From positions 54,064 through 118,063 of the forward strand of contig CAZRCZ010000016.1 of assembly GCA_964598765.1 (NCBI GenBank): 64,000 bases of DNA, given 5' to 3'. A model generated the notes under the pieces. The model saw nothing but the letters and a program-made list of their open reading frames with translations. It ran no database searches and was not told the origin of the DNA. Below are positions 1-9,200 of this stretch, piece by piece; the stretch's first letter is position 1, and each line of letters begins with the position of its first letter. A program made the translations under genes and the position numbers. This DNA is from CAZRCZ01 sp964598765. GTDB taxonomy: Bacteria > Sumerlaeota > Sumerlaeia > MVZB01 > JAJFLK01.

Positions 1-166
1 CAAGAGAGCACGGATTTCACGGATGGCACGGATCGGACTGAGACGACGTCGTGAGACATTTATCAATCCGCAATCCGCAATTCAAAGTCCGCAACCGATT
101 CCGTTCTTGGCGACCTTGGCGTCATGGCGGTTGGCTCCATGATGGATCAAATGATGGGGGGATGCG
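1..166. repeat. Intergenic stretch with short-period repeats
   Basis: No gene is supported here. The stretch is packed with short-period repeats: three 9-bp units of CACGGATNN at 9-35, two ATCCGCA-like units at about 65-79, and two CTTGGCGNC units at 106-123. The CTTGGCG arm is the reverse complement of the GCCAAGACGCCAA units seen at 39364-39378. It may therefore be one arm of an inverted-repeat element whose other arm lies outside the window. Confidence 0.6.
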
Positions 167-1363
167 ATGACGATGCAACCGCGTTTGCCCGCCGGAATTT
201 ATATCCACTGGCCTTTCTGCGCCCGCAAGTGTCCTTATTGCGATTTCTACACGTTCGGGCGGGAGCATCAAAATTTCGGGAAGGCCGGGCGTTATCTTGA
301 AAGGTTGCTGGAGGAAATCCGGGCATATCCGAGACAACCGGACTGTGCCGAAGAGCCGGATGCCGAAACGATCTATTTCGGCGGCGGGACACCGAGCCTC
401 ATGGAACCGCGCGAATTGGGCGCGATTCTCGACGCGTTGCGCGGCGTTTTTTGTCTCGCGCCCGATTCGGAAATCACGCTCGAAGTCAATCCCACCGCCG
501 CCGAGGCCGAACGTCTGGCTCCGGCGTTGGAGTTGGGCGTCAATCGCCTGAGCGTCGGGGTTCAATCATTCAACGACCGCCTCCTGAAAATTTTGGGTCG
601 CGATCACGACGCGCAATCGGCGCGGCGCGTTCTGGATTTGATTCGACGGATCGGTTGCGAGAACGTCTCGGTTGATCTGATGTTCGGTCTTCCCGATCAA
701 TCGCTCGCCGATTTCCAAGCCGACGTAGAGAAAGCGTTGTCGTTCTCACCGGAGCACTTGTCAGTTTACGGTTTGACCCTGCACGAAGGAACGCCGTTCA
801 AACGATGGCGGGATGAAGGCAAATTGAATTTGCCCGATCCTGAAATCGAAGCGGCGCAACTTGAGTGGTTGATCGGGCGCATGGAAAATGCGGGTTATGT
901 TCACTATGAAATTTCAAACTGGGCGCGATCCGGGCGCGAGAGCCGCCACAATTCCAAATACTGGCGGCAATGCGACATTCACGCTTTTGGGGTTTCGGCG
1001 CACGGCGTCCGAAGCGGACATCGCTACGCCCATGCCCGCGATCTTGACGCTTATCTTCGTGGGAAAATCGCCTCCCAACCTTACGAGATAACTCAAGAAA
1101 ACGGATCGCGTTCGGTCCGTTCCGTTGCGGGGGAAGTAATGATGCTCGCCCTGCGGCGAATCGGCGGAACGACTTGGTCGGAACTGGACGCATGGATCGA
1201 GGCGACGGCCAACCCGTGGCCGACGGACGGGATTCGATCCTTCTACCAAAACGAATTGAAGCAATTGGAAGAGATCGGTTGGATCGAAACCGACGCCGAT
1301 CGGCTTCGTCTGAGCCGCCGGGGAATCCTGTTTGCCGACAGCGTCATGGAGAAATTTTTTTGA
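167..1363 (+). CDS. hemW: HemW-like radical SAM protein (heme chaperone family)
   Basis: This 398-aa protein has the length and motifs of HemW, the oxygen-independent-coproporphyrinogen-oxidase-like radical SAM protein now regarded as a heme chaperone. The [4Fe-4S] cysteines form CxxxCxxC at Cys18, Cys22 and Cys25, inside IHWPFCARKCPYCDF. The SAM-binding glycines are visible as FGGGTPS at about residues 71-77, and the HemW-type C-terminal domain is complete. The ATG at 167 follows a GGGGGG run at 156-161; an ATG two codons downstream is the only near alternative. It is the first gene of a compact plus-strand operon, and its TGA overlaps the TTG start of the next gene. Family assignment is firm; HemW rather than HemN rests on length and on the CPYCDF context. 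Confidence 0.93.
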   Translation: MTMQPRLPAGIYIHWPFCARKCPYCDFYTFGREHQNFGKAGRYLERLLEEIRAYPRQPDCAEEPDAETIYFGGGTPSLMEPRELGAILDALRGVFCLAPDSEITLEVNPTAAEAERLAPALELGVNRLSVGVQSFNDRLLKILGRDHDAQSARRVLDLIRRIGCENVSVDLMFGLPDQSLADFQADVEKALSFSPEHLSVYGLTLHEGTPFKRWRDEGKLNLPDPEIEAAQLEWLIGRMENAGYVHYEISNWARSGRESRHNSKYWRQCDIHAFGVSAHGVRSGHRYAHARDLDAYLRGKIASQPYEITQENGSRSVRSVAGEVMMLALRRIGGTTWSELDAWIEATANPWPTDGIRSFYQNELKQLEEIGWIETDADRLRLSRRGILFADSVMEKFF

Positions 1364-2499
1364 ATCCCCGCTCCCCGACTTCGATTTCCAAGCGAATTCT
1401 TTTTTCCGTCCTCGCCTGCGTTTTGTTTCTGATTCTTCTGGAGGGACTATGTGGTTGGGCGTGGTTGCCTTGGGATTACATCGCTTGGCGCAAAAGCAAA
1501 CCTTCCGCCGTTTCCTTTAAGGAAGATTACCATTGTCGCTACGATTCGGAAATCGGATGGGTCCAAATTCCCGGCAAGAAGATTCCCGATCTTTACGGTC
1601 CGGGCAAATCCGTCACGATCAATCAAGCGGGCTTTCGCGGGTTGCGCGACAACCCGATCCCAAAACCGCCGGGCAAATTTCGGGTCGTTTGCCTTGGCGA
1701 TTCCTTCACGCTCGGATACGGCGTGGACGACGCGAATAGTTATCCCGCCCAACTTGAATCGCTCCATCCAGAAATCGAGGCGATCAACATGGGCCAAGGG
1801 GGCTATTCGATTGGGCAATGTTGGCAGTGGTTCAAGCGTGACGGCGAAAAACTCGACGCCGATCTTCTCCTTTTCGCCTTCATCGTGGATGACATCAGCC
1901 GGATGTTGAACGACCGGACCGCCAACGGCTATTGGCTTCCCAAGTTCCACCTGAGGGAAGGCCACATCGTCGTGGAAAATCTTCCGATCCCTCCCAAAAC
2001 CAAAACCGGCGGCCGGATGTTCGTAACAGGGGAAACGCTTCAGTTCCTCGGCGAACATGGCGGATTTCTGCGCGCCGTGGCAAAGCTGGTCCCTTCGCGC
2101 AAGACCCATCCGGACGAATTGAACGACGAGCGCTTCAAGGAGTTGATCGAATTGACGCTGGCGTTCTTCGGCGAATTGGACCGGATGCAAAAAGCCAAGG
2201 GAAAAAGCTTCGCGTTGGTCCAAATGCCGGAATTGCGCGATTTTTCCGACGAGGGAAGCGTCAAGACTTATCTTTTTATCGCGGGCGTTGTGAAGGATTT
2301 CGCGACGACGAACAACATCCCCTATCTCGATCTGCGCGAGGCCTTCGAGGCCGTTGGGCTGGACCGGATTCCGGCTCTCTATCTCGATGAGCCATGGCAT
2401 CATTTCAGCGAGAAGGGAAATCGGCTTGTCGCGGAAACCATTGCCAACCGACTGCTTTCAGACGAAACGGCTGTTGCAAAGGGAGGGAAAACCCCTTGA
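1360..2499 (+). CDS. Membrane-anchored SGNH/GDSL hydrolase, copy 1
   Basis: SGNH/GDSL-family esterase or acyltransferase of 379 aa. I place the start at TTG 1360, which overlaps the hemW stop as TTGA and has GGAG at about 1348. The longer in-frame extension inside hemW is only the hemW shadow. A single membrane anchor spans about residues 12-33. The nucleophile block CLGDSFTLGYG puts Ser115 in GDS. The C-terminal Asp343 and His347/348 (DEPWHH) complete the triad region. It is closely related to the next gene, so the two arose by tandem duplication. The likely site of action is the periplasmic face, deacylating or acylating a glycan or lipid; the substrate is unknown. The neighbouring membrane glycosyltransferase is consistent with cell-surface polymer work. 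Confidence 0.85.
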   Translation: MNPRSPTSISKRILFSVLACVLFLILLEGLCGWAWLPWDYIAWRKSKPSAVSFKEDYHCRYDSEIGWVQIPGKKIPDLYGPGKSVTINQAGFRGLRDNPIPKPPGKFRVVCLGDSFTLGYGVDDANSYPAQLESLHPEIEAINMGQGGYSIGQCWQWFKRDGEKLDADLLLFAFIVDDISRMLNDRTANGYWLPKFHLREGHIVVENLPIPPKTKTGGRMFVTGETLQFLGEHGGFLRAVAKLVPSRKTHPDELNDERFKELIELTLAFFGELDRMQKAKGKSFALVQMPELRDFSDEGSVKTYLFIAGVVKDFATTNNIPYLDLREAFEAVGLDRIPALYLDEPWHHFSEKGNRLVAETIANRLLSDETAVAKGGKTP

Positions 2500-3614
2500 G
2501 TCTCAAAAAGCGGTTTCTCTTCAGCATTGTCGCCGTGGCGATGGGATTGGTTCTTCTCGAAGGAATATGTCGCCTCATCTTTCTTATTCCGGACTACCGC
2601 ACTTACCGGCAATCGAAACCGCGCGCGATTGAAATGAAGGAAGACCGTCACACGCGCTACAATTCCGAGCTGGGGTGGGAGCATATTCCGGGGAAGAGAA
2701 TCCCGGATTTTTACGGCGAGGGACGAAACCTCACGATCAATTCACAGGGGTTTCGCGGACTGAGTGAAATCTCCCCTCAAACACCGCCCGACAAGTATCG
2801 GGTTGTTTGTCTCGGAGATTCCTTCACGCTGGGCTACGGTGTCGGCGATGAAGACACGTATCCCGCGAAACTAGAGGGAATCAATCCCGCCGTTCAGACG
2901 GTCAACATGGGTCAGGCGGCATATTCCGTCGGTCAATGTTTCCTTTGGTTGAAACGCGAAATCACGCGGATGGACTCCGATTTCATTTTGTTCGCATTGA
3001 TTCCCAATGACCTAGACCGCATGGCATCGGACCGGCTTCCCAATGGATACGCGACTCCATCGTTTAAGTTGCGCGAGGGGCGAATTGAAGTGGGCAATCA
3101 GCCGATTCCGGCCAAGATCGAAACCAACGCCCCGATGCTCCAACGCGGGGACTTCTTGCGATTTCTTGCACAAGATGATCCCGTCGCGCGTTCCGTGGCC
3201 TTGGTGATTCCGCGAGACGTTCGCGGAGGAAATTCCGCTTTCGTCCAAAGCGAGGAGTTGATGAACGTGTCGCTGGCGATATTCGCCGCAACGCGCGATC
3301 TCGCGCGTGAGGGCCGCGCGGGATTCGGCGTGGTTCTCTTCCCCACGCTTGACGACATCCGAGAATCCAACAATCAATCCTCCTACTTCTTCCTTGCGGG
3401 AAGGATCCGGAGCTTTGCGAGGGTGCTAAATATCCCCTTTCTTGACATGCGCCCCGCCTTCATTCGGGAGGGAAAGGAAAAGGCCGCAGGGTTTTATTTG
3501 GACGAGGAATTCCATCACCTCAATCCGGCGGGGACGGCCTTCGTTGCCGGGCAAATCAATCAATGGCTCAAGGAATCGGTTCCCGGGTATCCCGGTTCAG
3601 GCGGAAAAAAATGA
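2496..3614 (+). CDS. Membrane-anchored SGNH/GDSL hydrolase, copy 2
   Basis: Tandem paralogue of the preceding gene, 372 aa. The start is taken at TTG 2496, overlapping the upstream TGA as TTGA, with a strong GGGAGGG ribosome-binding site at 2481-2487; an ATG at 2394 lies in the previous gene and would add an unrelated extension. The architecture matches copy 1: N-terminal membrane helix (about residues 6-30), GDS at 107-109, and Asp336/His340-341 (DEEFHH) near the end. The middle holds a PND-like block III that copy 1 has as VDD, so copy 2 keeps the more canonical oxyanion residue. Both copies share the NxxGFRGL segment before the GDS block. The biochemical target is unknown. Confidence 0.85.
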   Translation: MSLKKRFLFSIVAVAMGLVLLEGICRLIFLIPDYRTYRQSKPRAIEMKEDRHTRYNSELGWEHIPGKRIPDFYGEGRNLTINSQGFRGLSEISPQTPPDKYRVVCLGDSFTLGYGVGDEDTYPAKLEGINPAVQTVNMGQAAYSVGQCFLWLKREITRMDSDFILFALIPNDLDRMASDRLPNGYATPSFKLREGRIEVGNQPIPAKIETNAPMLQRGDFLRFLAQDDPVARSVALVIPRDVRGGNSAFVQSEELMNVSLAIFAATRDLAREGRAGFGVVLFPTLDDIRESNNQSSYFFLAGRIRSFARVLNIPFLDMRPAFIREGKEKAAGFYLDEEFHHLNPAGTAFVAGQINQWLKESVPGYPGSGGKK

Positions 3615-3647
3615 TTTCCATTCCGTCGTGAGATAGTCTGGCTCGCG

Positions 3648-4421
3648 ATGACCGAGGCTATAGTTCTCAGGACTTCTCCCTACAGCGAATCCACGTTGAT
3701 CGTCTGGCTCCTGACGCGCGACGAGGGAGTCGCGCGCGTTCTGGCCAAAGGCGCGCGAAGACTGAAGGGGCGGGTCGCCGCCGCGCTCGATCTCTTCGCC
3801 CGCGTCCGGGTCTCGTTGCGCCTGCCCGCCGCATCGGATGCCTTGGGGATTCTGCGCTCGGTGGATTTGGAGGAATCATGGCTGTATCTGCGGCGCGATT
3901 TGAATCGGCTGGCCTTTGCCTCTCTCGGACTCGAAATCCTTGGCGCGGTGGCGAGTGCCTCGCCACCGGAACCCTGTTTCTTCGAGGAAGCGGCGGATTA
4001 TCTTGCCAAGCTTGAAACCTCTTCCGCGCCCGGGTCACTGACGGCTTGCCTGCTTCTGCGCCTTCTTCATCACGCGGGTTACCCTCCGCGATTGGCTGAC
4101 GTTCTGCGAGGCAAGTCTCTCCCTGCGAAACTGGCCTACGATTTCAATGAAGGGACCGTCATCGAGCGAACGCCTTCGGGCGGCGCGGATCGAAGCATGG
4201 CCTTACCCCGCTCGCTCGTGGAGCGATTGGTTCCGTCGCTGGAAACTCCCCCCCGATTGGATCACGGTTTTGTCATCCCATCCAAAGAAGGCTCCGCGCT
4301 GTTGCGCTGGTTGATTCGGATTTGGGAGGACCACCTCAATCAAAAAATTCAATCCGCCGAATTTATGGAGAAGACGATTTTGAATTCCGCTCCGACGGTT
4401 CCGCGATCCGGCGATGAATAA
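3648..4421 (+). CDS. recO: DNA repair protein RecO
   Basis: RecO, the recombination mediator that loads RecA with RecR in the RecFOR pathway. The N-terminal OB-fold is recognisable (EAIVLRTSPYSESTLIVW, then the basic KGARRLKGR loop), followed by the helical C-terminal domain. At 257 aa the length is normal. The family's optional CxxC zinc site is absent. It starts 33 bp after the SGNH copy-2 stop with no strong Shine-Dalgarno, and its end overlaps the next start by 8 bp, so it sits inside a translationally linked operon with surface-glycan genes. The operon partners give no hint of a repair context. Confidence 0.9.
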   Translation: MTEAIVLRTSPYSESTLIVWLLTRDEGVARVLAKGARRLKGRVAAALDLFARVRVSLRLPAASDALGILRSVDLEESWLYLRRDLNRLAFASLGLEILGAVASASPPEPCFFEEAADYLAKLETSSAPGSLTACLLLRLLHHAGYPPRLADVLRGKSLPAKLAYDFNEGTVIERTPSGGADRSMALPRSLVERLVPSLETPPRLDHGFVIPSKEGSALLRWLIRIWEDHLNQKIQSAEFMEKTILNSAPTVPRSGDE

Positions 4422-5970
4422 CGAAGCTAAAAAATCGGGCGGCGCATTCGCGACGTTCGCCCGCCGCCATTGGTTGACGGCGGCGTTGATCGTCGAGTTC
4501 GCGGTGGTCGTCGTTGTCAACGCATGGGTCTGCGACGACGCCTACATCAGCTTCCGCACCGTGGATAATTTCGTTCACGGCCGCGGCTTGCGATGGAACA
4601 TTGACGAGCGGGTCCAGACTTACACGCATCCTCTTTGGATGTTGCTGGTGTCGGTCTTCTATTTTTTCACCCGCGAGCCTTATTTTACGAGCCTCGCGCT
4701 TTCGTTCGTCTTTTCAGTGGGCACGGTTGCTTTGGTTGCGTTCGCAATCGCGGAAACGCCGCTCTCGACCATCCCCATTCTTCTAATCCTGACCGTCTCC
4801 AAGGCGTTCGTGGATTATTCGACTTCCGGATTGGAGAACGCCCTCACCCATTTTCTGCTCGCTCTATTTTTCTTCGGACTGTTGAGGTTCCGCCCGCGAA
4901 TCAAAACCCTTTTCCTTCTTTCAATAATCGCCTCGCTGGCGGGGACGAACCGGATGGACGCGCTTCTCATTTTTCTGCCTCCGGTGATCTATTCATTCGC
5001 GCGGATCCGTTCCTTCAAGGCTTTTGGCATCATGACTTCGGGTTTCGTTCCCTTTGTCGCGTGGGAAATCTTTTCTCTCATTTATTATGGGTTCCCATTT
5101 CCCAACACGGCTTACGCGAAACTTGGCGCGGGAATTCCGGCGTTGGAGCTGGCAAATCGGGGGCTTTATTATCTTCTGAATTCCATTCGCCTCGATCCCA
5201 TCACGTTGCTTGCCATCGTGGGAGGAATGATCGCCGCGGGATTAAGCGGCGACGGCCCGGCGCGGTCCCTCACGCTTGGGATCATACTCCATCTGCTTTA
5301 CGTCGTTCGGATCGGCGGGGATTTCATGAGCGGGCGATTCCTTGCGGCTCCGTTGCTCTGTTCAGTCATCCTGCTTTCCCGGCGGGAACTGTCGGCGCGG
5401 ACCTGCGTCGTCGCCGCGACTGCCGTCGCAATTCTCGGATTGCTCAATCCTCTTTCCCCGATCCGAAGCGGTCCGAATTATCCTCCAAGCCGGGACCGCC
5501 TCATTGAGGCGCGGGGCGTATCCGACGAGCGGGGCTATTACTATCCGATGACCGGATTGTTGCGCTTGGGGCCGGAGTTTGAAATGCCCAAGCTTGTCCG
5601 TGCCGCCGCCCTGCATCAATCCCGCCGCGAACCAAGGAAAGTCGCCGTCGAGTCCGCCATCGGCTTTGCCGGCTACAACGACGGTCCGTGGGTTCATCTG
5701 ATTGACCCATGGGCGATTGCCGATCCGCTCATGGCGCGATTGCCCGCCGTCGCGGGTGAAGTTTGGCGCCCGGCTCATTTTCGGCGCGAAATTCCGACCG
5801 GATACCTAGAAACCCTAGAATCAGGCGAGAACCGAATCCAAGTCGCAAACTTGGCTCTCTATTACGACAAGCTTAGGTTGGTTACCCAAGGTTCGTTGTG
5901 GAATCGGGAACGTTGGATCACGATTGCCAAGTTGAATTTTGGAGCCTTTGACCGGTTTCTTACGGAATGA
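4414..5970 (+). CDS. GT-C membrane glycosyltransferase, AftB-like
   Basis: Polytopic membrane protein of 518 aa resembling GT-C glycosyltransferases that use polyprenyl-phosphate sugars. The first periplasmic loop carries DDAYISFR at residues 41-48 followed by ERVQTYTHPLW at 65-75. This pattern is known from mycobacterial AftB-type arabinofuranosyltransferases and related bacterial proteins; the acidic pair is the presumed catalytic site. Around ten hydrophobic helices follow, then a soluble C-terminal part with conserved Gly/Asn/Asp residues (GFAGYNDGP). The ATG overlaps the recO stop by 8 bp. The donor sugar and acceptor cannot be read from the sequence. The family call is solid at the GT-C level, weaker for AftB in particular. 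Confidence 0.75.
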   Translation: MNNEAKKSGGAFATFARRHWLTAALIVEFAVVVVVNAWVCDDAYISFRTVDNFVHGRGLRWNIDERVQTYTHPLWMLLVSVFYFFTREPYFTSLALSFVFSVGTVALVAFAIAETPLSTIPILLILTVSKAFVDYSTSGLENALTHFLLALFFFGLLRFRPRIKTLFLLSIIASLAGTNRMDALLIFLPPVIYSFARIRSFKAFGIMTSGFVPFVAWEIFSLIYYGFPFPNTAYAKLGAGIPALELANRGLYYLLNSIRLDPITLLAIVGGMIAAGLSGDGPARSLTLGIILHLLYVVRIGGDFMSGRFLAAPLLCSVILLSRRELSARTCVVAATAVAILGLLNPLSPIRSGPNYPPSRDRLIEARGVSDERGYYYPMTGLLRLGPEFEMPKLVRAAALHQSRREPRKVAVESAIGFAGYNDGPWVHLIDPWAIADPLMARLPAVAGEVWRPAHFRREIPTGYLETLESGENRIQVANLALYYDKLRLVTQGSLWNRERWITIAKLNFGAFDRFLTE

Positions 5971-5972
5971 GC

Positions 5973-5993
5973 ATCCCCATTGCTGTAGGGGAT
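5973..5993 (+). terminator. Hairpin after the hemW-recO operon
   Basis: Perfect 6-bp stem ATCCCC/GGGGAT with a 9-nt loop, placed 3 bp after the glycosyltransferase stop. There is no U-tract, so factor-independent termination is doubtful. A closely similar hairpin (TCCCCT/AGGGGA, 6075-6093) lies just downstream at the start of the next transcript, so the pair may instead be a small palindromic repeat. Confidence 0.4.
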
Positions 5994-6040
5994 TCCCTGA
6001 CACGCCAATGAGGACAATATACTACACTTAAAATATAATT

Positions 6041-6075
6041 ATCGGCTTGACAGGGGATAAACTTTAAGCCACAAT
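6041..6075 (+). promoter_or_regulatory. Sigma70-like promoter of giant surface protein 1
   Basis: Consensus -35 TTGACA at 6047-6052, 17-bp spacer, -10 CACAAT at 6070-6075, with an AT-rich stretch upstream (about 6015-6040) that could act as an UP element. The 14-mer TTATCGGCTTGACA and the spacer core AAACTTTA recur at the same spacing before the second giant gene (11187-11223), which supports both as functional and co-regulated. Confidence 0.7.
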
Positions 6076-6205
6076 CCCCTTCCTCTTAGGGGACGAATCG
6101 CGCGTTCAGTTTCCGCGCGGCTAAAGATTCGAGTAGTGACGAGAAGAGTTTGCTTCTTTCGACCATAGCTATTTTAGAAGGACTTCCCGTATTGGGAACA
6201 GGGGT
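6075..6205 (+). promoter_or_regulatory. Structured 5' leader of giant gene 1
   Basis: The roughly 125-nt leader can fold into several hairpins: TCCCCT/AGGGGA at 6075-6093; a CGCGCG/CGCGCG stem inside a GAATC/GATTC pair (about 6096-6140); and TTCCC/GGGAA (about 6184-6197) directly before the purine-rich AGGGG that precedes the TTG start. No known riboswitch class was recognised. The last hairpin could mask or present the ribosome-binding site. Confidence 0.35.
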
Positions 6206-9200
6206 TTGTTGATTTTGAGTATCGCATCCGGAAATACCGCTTGGAAGCGAAGGGCATTGGGGTGGTTTGTTGCCTCTTTAGCCTTTTCTTTTGCCGCTTG
6301 GCCTTCCTCCGTACAAGCCGCCGCCGTCCTCACCATTGATCCCATCACTTTCAACGTCGTCGGGCTTGACAGCAACGACGTCACCACCGGTCCGAACATC
6401 TTTCTGGTCGGCGGGCGCGTCACGAACACCGGCGATGCGACGGCCACCAACGTCGTCGTCACCTACGTTTGGGATACCTCGGCCACTTACATCAACCTCC
6501 AAACCGGTTCCCCTTCGGTGATAACACAACCATCGCTGGCGGCCGGGGCGTCGGCCGATTTCTATTTCAATATTGAACTCACCCGAAACGCCGCCGCCTA
6601 CGATACAGCCCGCCGATACCATATCGAGGCCACCGCCGACACGCTGGGAACGGTCAGCACGCCGACCCCCCGCGAAATCTACGTCGAGCACCTTGTTTCA
6701 CAGAACCGGAACAGCGTTTATTCCTTGACCGGTCCCACAAGCGTCCTTGTCGGTTCGACTTACACGTACACCTTGAGCGCCGCAACGGCCACCCAAGGTT
6801 ACGAACAGATTGAAGACTTCGTCAACTTCCCCAATATCCTCTTTCAAGTTATTTCAGTTTCAACGACCTACACGGTCTCCGCCATCGGTTCGCCGATTGA
6901 CAAGATTTACGGAGACGCATGCGGTTGGATCAATGACCCGACGAACATCAATTACAGGAAATGCGGCGGGAGCGGCAAAGCCGGCGGCGATCCGATCAGC
7001 ACGACGTTCCAAGTGAAAATTCTCTCCGCGGGCACCGCGACGGTCGAAAGTCTGATTTACGACTTTTCGGGAAGCAGTTACCATTACAATACCGACTTTG
7101 GAACGAACGGGGTGTTAACAATCATCGCTGTGACGCCGACGCCCACGCCGACCGAAACGGCCACCCCGACGCCAACCCGAAGCTCCACGCCCACTCCAAC
7201 CACGACCGCAACTCCTTCCCCCACCCGGACGGCGACGCTCTCGCCGACGCGTACCGCAACTTTGTCTCCCACGCGGACTGCTTCGCTAACCGAAACCAGC
7301 ACGGGGACCCCGTCTCCAACGCGGACAGCGACGCTCTCCCCCACGCGGACGGCCTCGCTGACCGAGACTAGAACGGCCACGCCATCTCCCACGCGGACGG
7401 CGACGCTTTCGCCGACGGCCAGCGCGACGGAGTCTCCAACGCGCACGGCTACCGAATCCCCCACGCGGACGGCAACACTCTCCCCCACCCGAACCGCCTC
7501 GCTAACCCCGACCGATTCCTCCACGCCCAGTCCGACCCGGTCAGCTACTCCTTCACCAACCCGCACGGCTTCTCTGACTCCGACCGACACCCGGACCGCG
7601 ACCCCCTCGCCGACTCGCACGGCGACGCTTTCGGCAACCCAGACCGCAACCTTGACGGTGACCTTCACCGTCACGCCTTCTCCGACGCGCTCGGCAACCG
7701 AATCTCCGACGCGCACCGCGACGTTGTCTCCCACGCGAACCGCGTCATTGACCGCGACGTCCAGTTCCACGCCCTCGCCTACGCGTACGGCAACCTTGTC
7801 TCCGACAAGGACGGCTTCGTTGACGGCGACCTCCAGCTCGACGCCATCCCCGACGCGCTCGGCCACTTTGTCCCCCACGCGAACGGCCTCGTTGACCGTG
7901 ACCAACACTGCTACTTCCTCACCGACGCGAACGGCGACGGAGTCCCCCACACGCACCGCCTCCTTGACCGCCACGTCCAGTTCGACGCCTTCGCCCACTC
8001 GAACGGCGACATTGTCTCCTACCCGGACCGCATCCTTGACTCCCACGGATACGGCCAGTCCCTCGCCCACGCGCACGGCCACCGAGTCCCCAACCCGAAC
8101 CGCTTCCTTGACGGCAACCAGTTCAGCCTCGCCTTCGCCCACGCGAACGGCGACCTTGTCTCCAACCCGGACCGCATCCTTGACTCCCACGGATACGGCA
8201 AGTCCCTCGCCCACGCGCACGGCCACCGAGTCCCCGACCCGAACCGCTTCCTTGACGGCAACCAGTTCAGCCTCGCCTTCGCCCACTCGAACGGCGACTT
8301 TGTCACCGACTCGAACCGCGACTCTTTCTCCGACCCGCACGGGCACGCTTTCCCCGACGCGTACGGCCTCCTTGACCGCCACCCGAAGCTCAACGCGCAC
8401 CGCGACTCGCACGGCCACCGGTTCCCCCACGCGCACGGCCAGCGGCTCGCCGACAAGAACGGCCACGCTTTCGCCCACTCGAACGGCAACATTGTCACCG
8501 ACATCCTCGGCCTCCGCTTCGCCCACCCGAACCGCGACCGCCACGCCGACGTGCACACCGTATACGGCTCTGGATCGCGCCAACGCCGACATTCCGGTGG
8601 TTGGCACGGTTACGGGGGATTACACCGACACTTGGGCGAGCGACAATGTTTATGAGTCCATCAAGGAAGCCTTCACGGGCGGCATCAATCGGGCGATCCA
8701 CAAGTGGACCATCCCGGTCACGCCCGGCGGCCAGAACTATGTCTTCTCCGTTGAGGGCTATCACGATACGAATGGAACCGACTATTTCAGCGTCGAGTAT
8801 TCGACGGACGACGTGACGTATATTCCGATGGTCACGATCACCAAAACGGCGGATGATGACGCGCATCAGACGTTCGCTCTTCCGTCGGTGTTGCCTTCGG
8901 TTGTGTATATCCGCATTCACGACAACAGTCCTCCGTTCCCCGCGACGGCGCCGACGGCCACGACCGATAACCGAACGGCGCTCTTCATTGACGATATGTT
9001 TATTTCGTCGGATTTCCCGTGCCCGACGCCGAGTCCGACCCAGACTGCTACCCCGACGCCGACGCGCACCGCGACGCTTTCGCCGACGCAATCGGCGTCT
9101 CCCTCGCCGACCCGGTCGGCCACGCTTTCCCCGACTCGCACGGCCAGTTTGACGCCAACCCGCTCGGCCACGGCTTCGCCGACGCGGACCGCCACGCCGA

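Noticed and set aside
1174..1359. N-terminal extension of SGNH copy 1
   Set aside because: It is read from inside hemW in another frame and encodes low-complexity Arg-rich sequence; the TTG at 1360 gives a normal signal anchor and an overlap like that of copy 2.
7084..8607. 507-aa minus-strand open frame rich in VRVGE/VAVRVGD
   Set aside because: It is the antisense reading of the Thr/Pro/Ser/Arg repeat, open only because the repeat codons avoid antisense stops. Signal peptide, module boundaries and promoter all support the plus strand.
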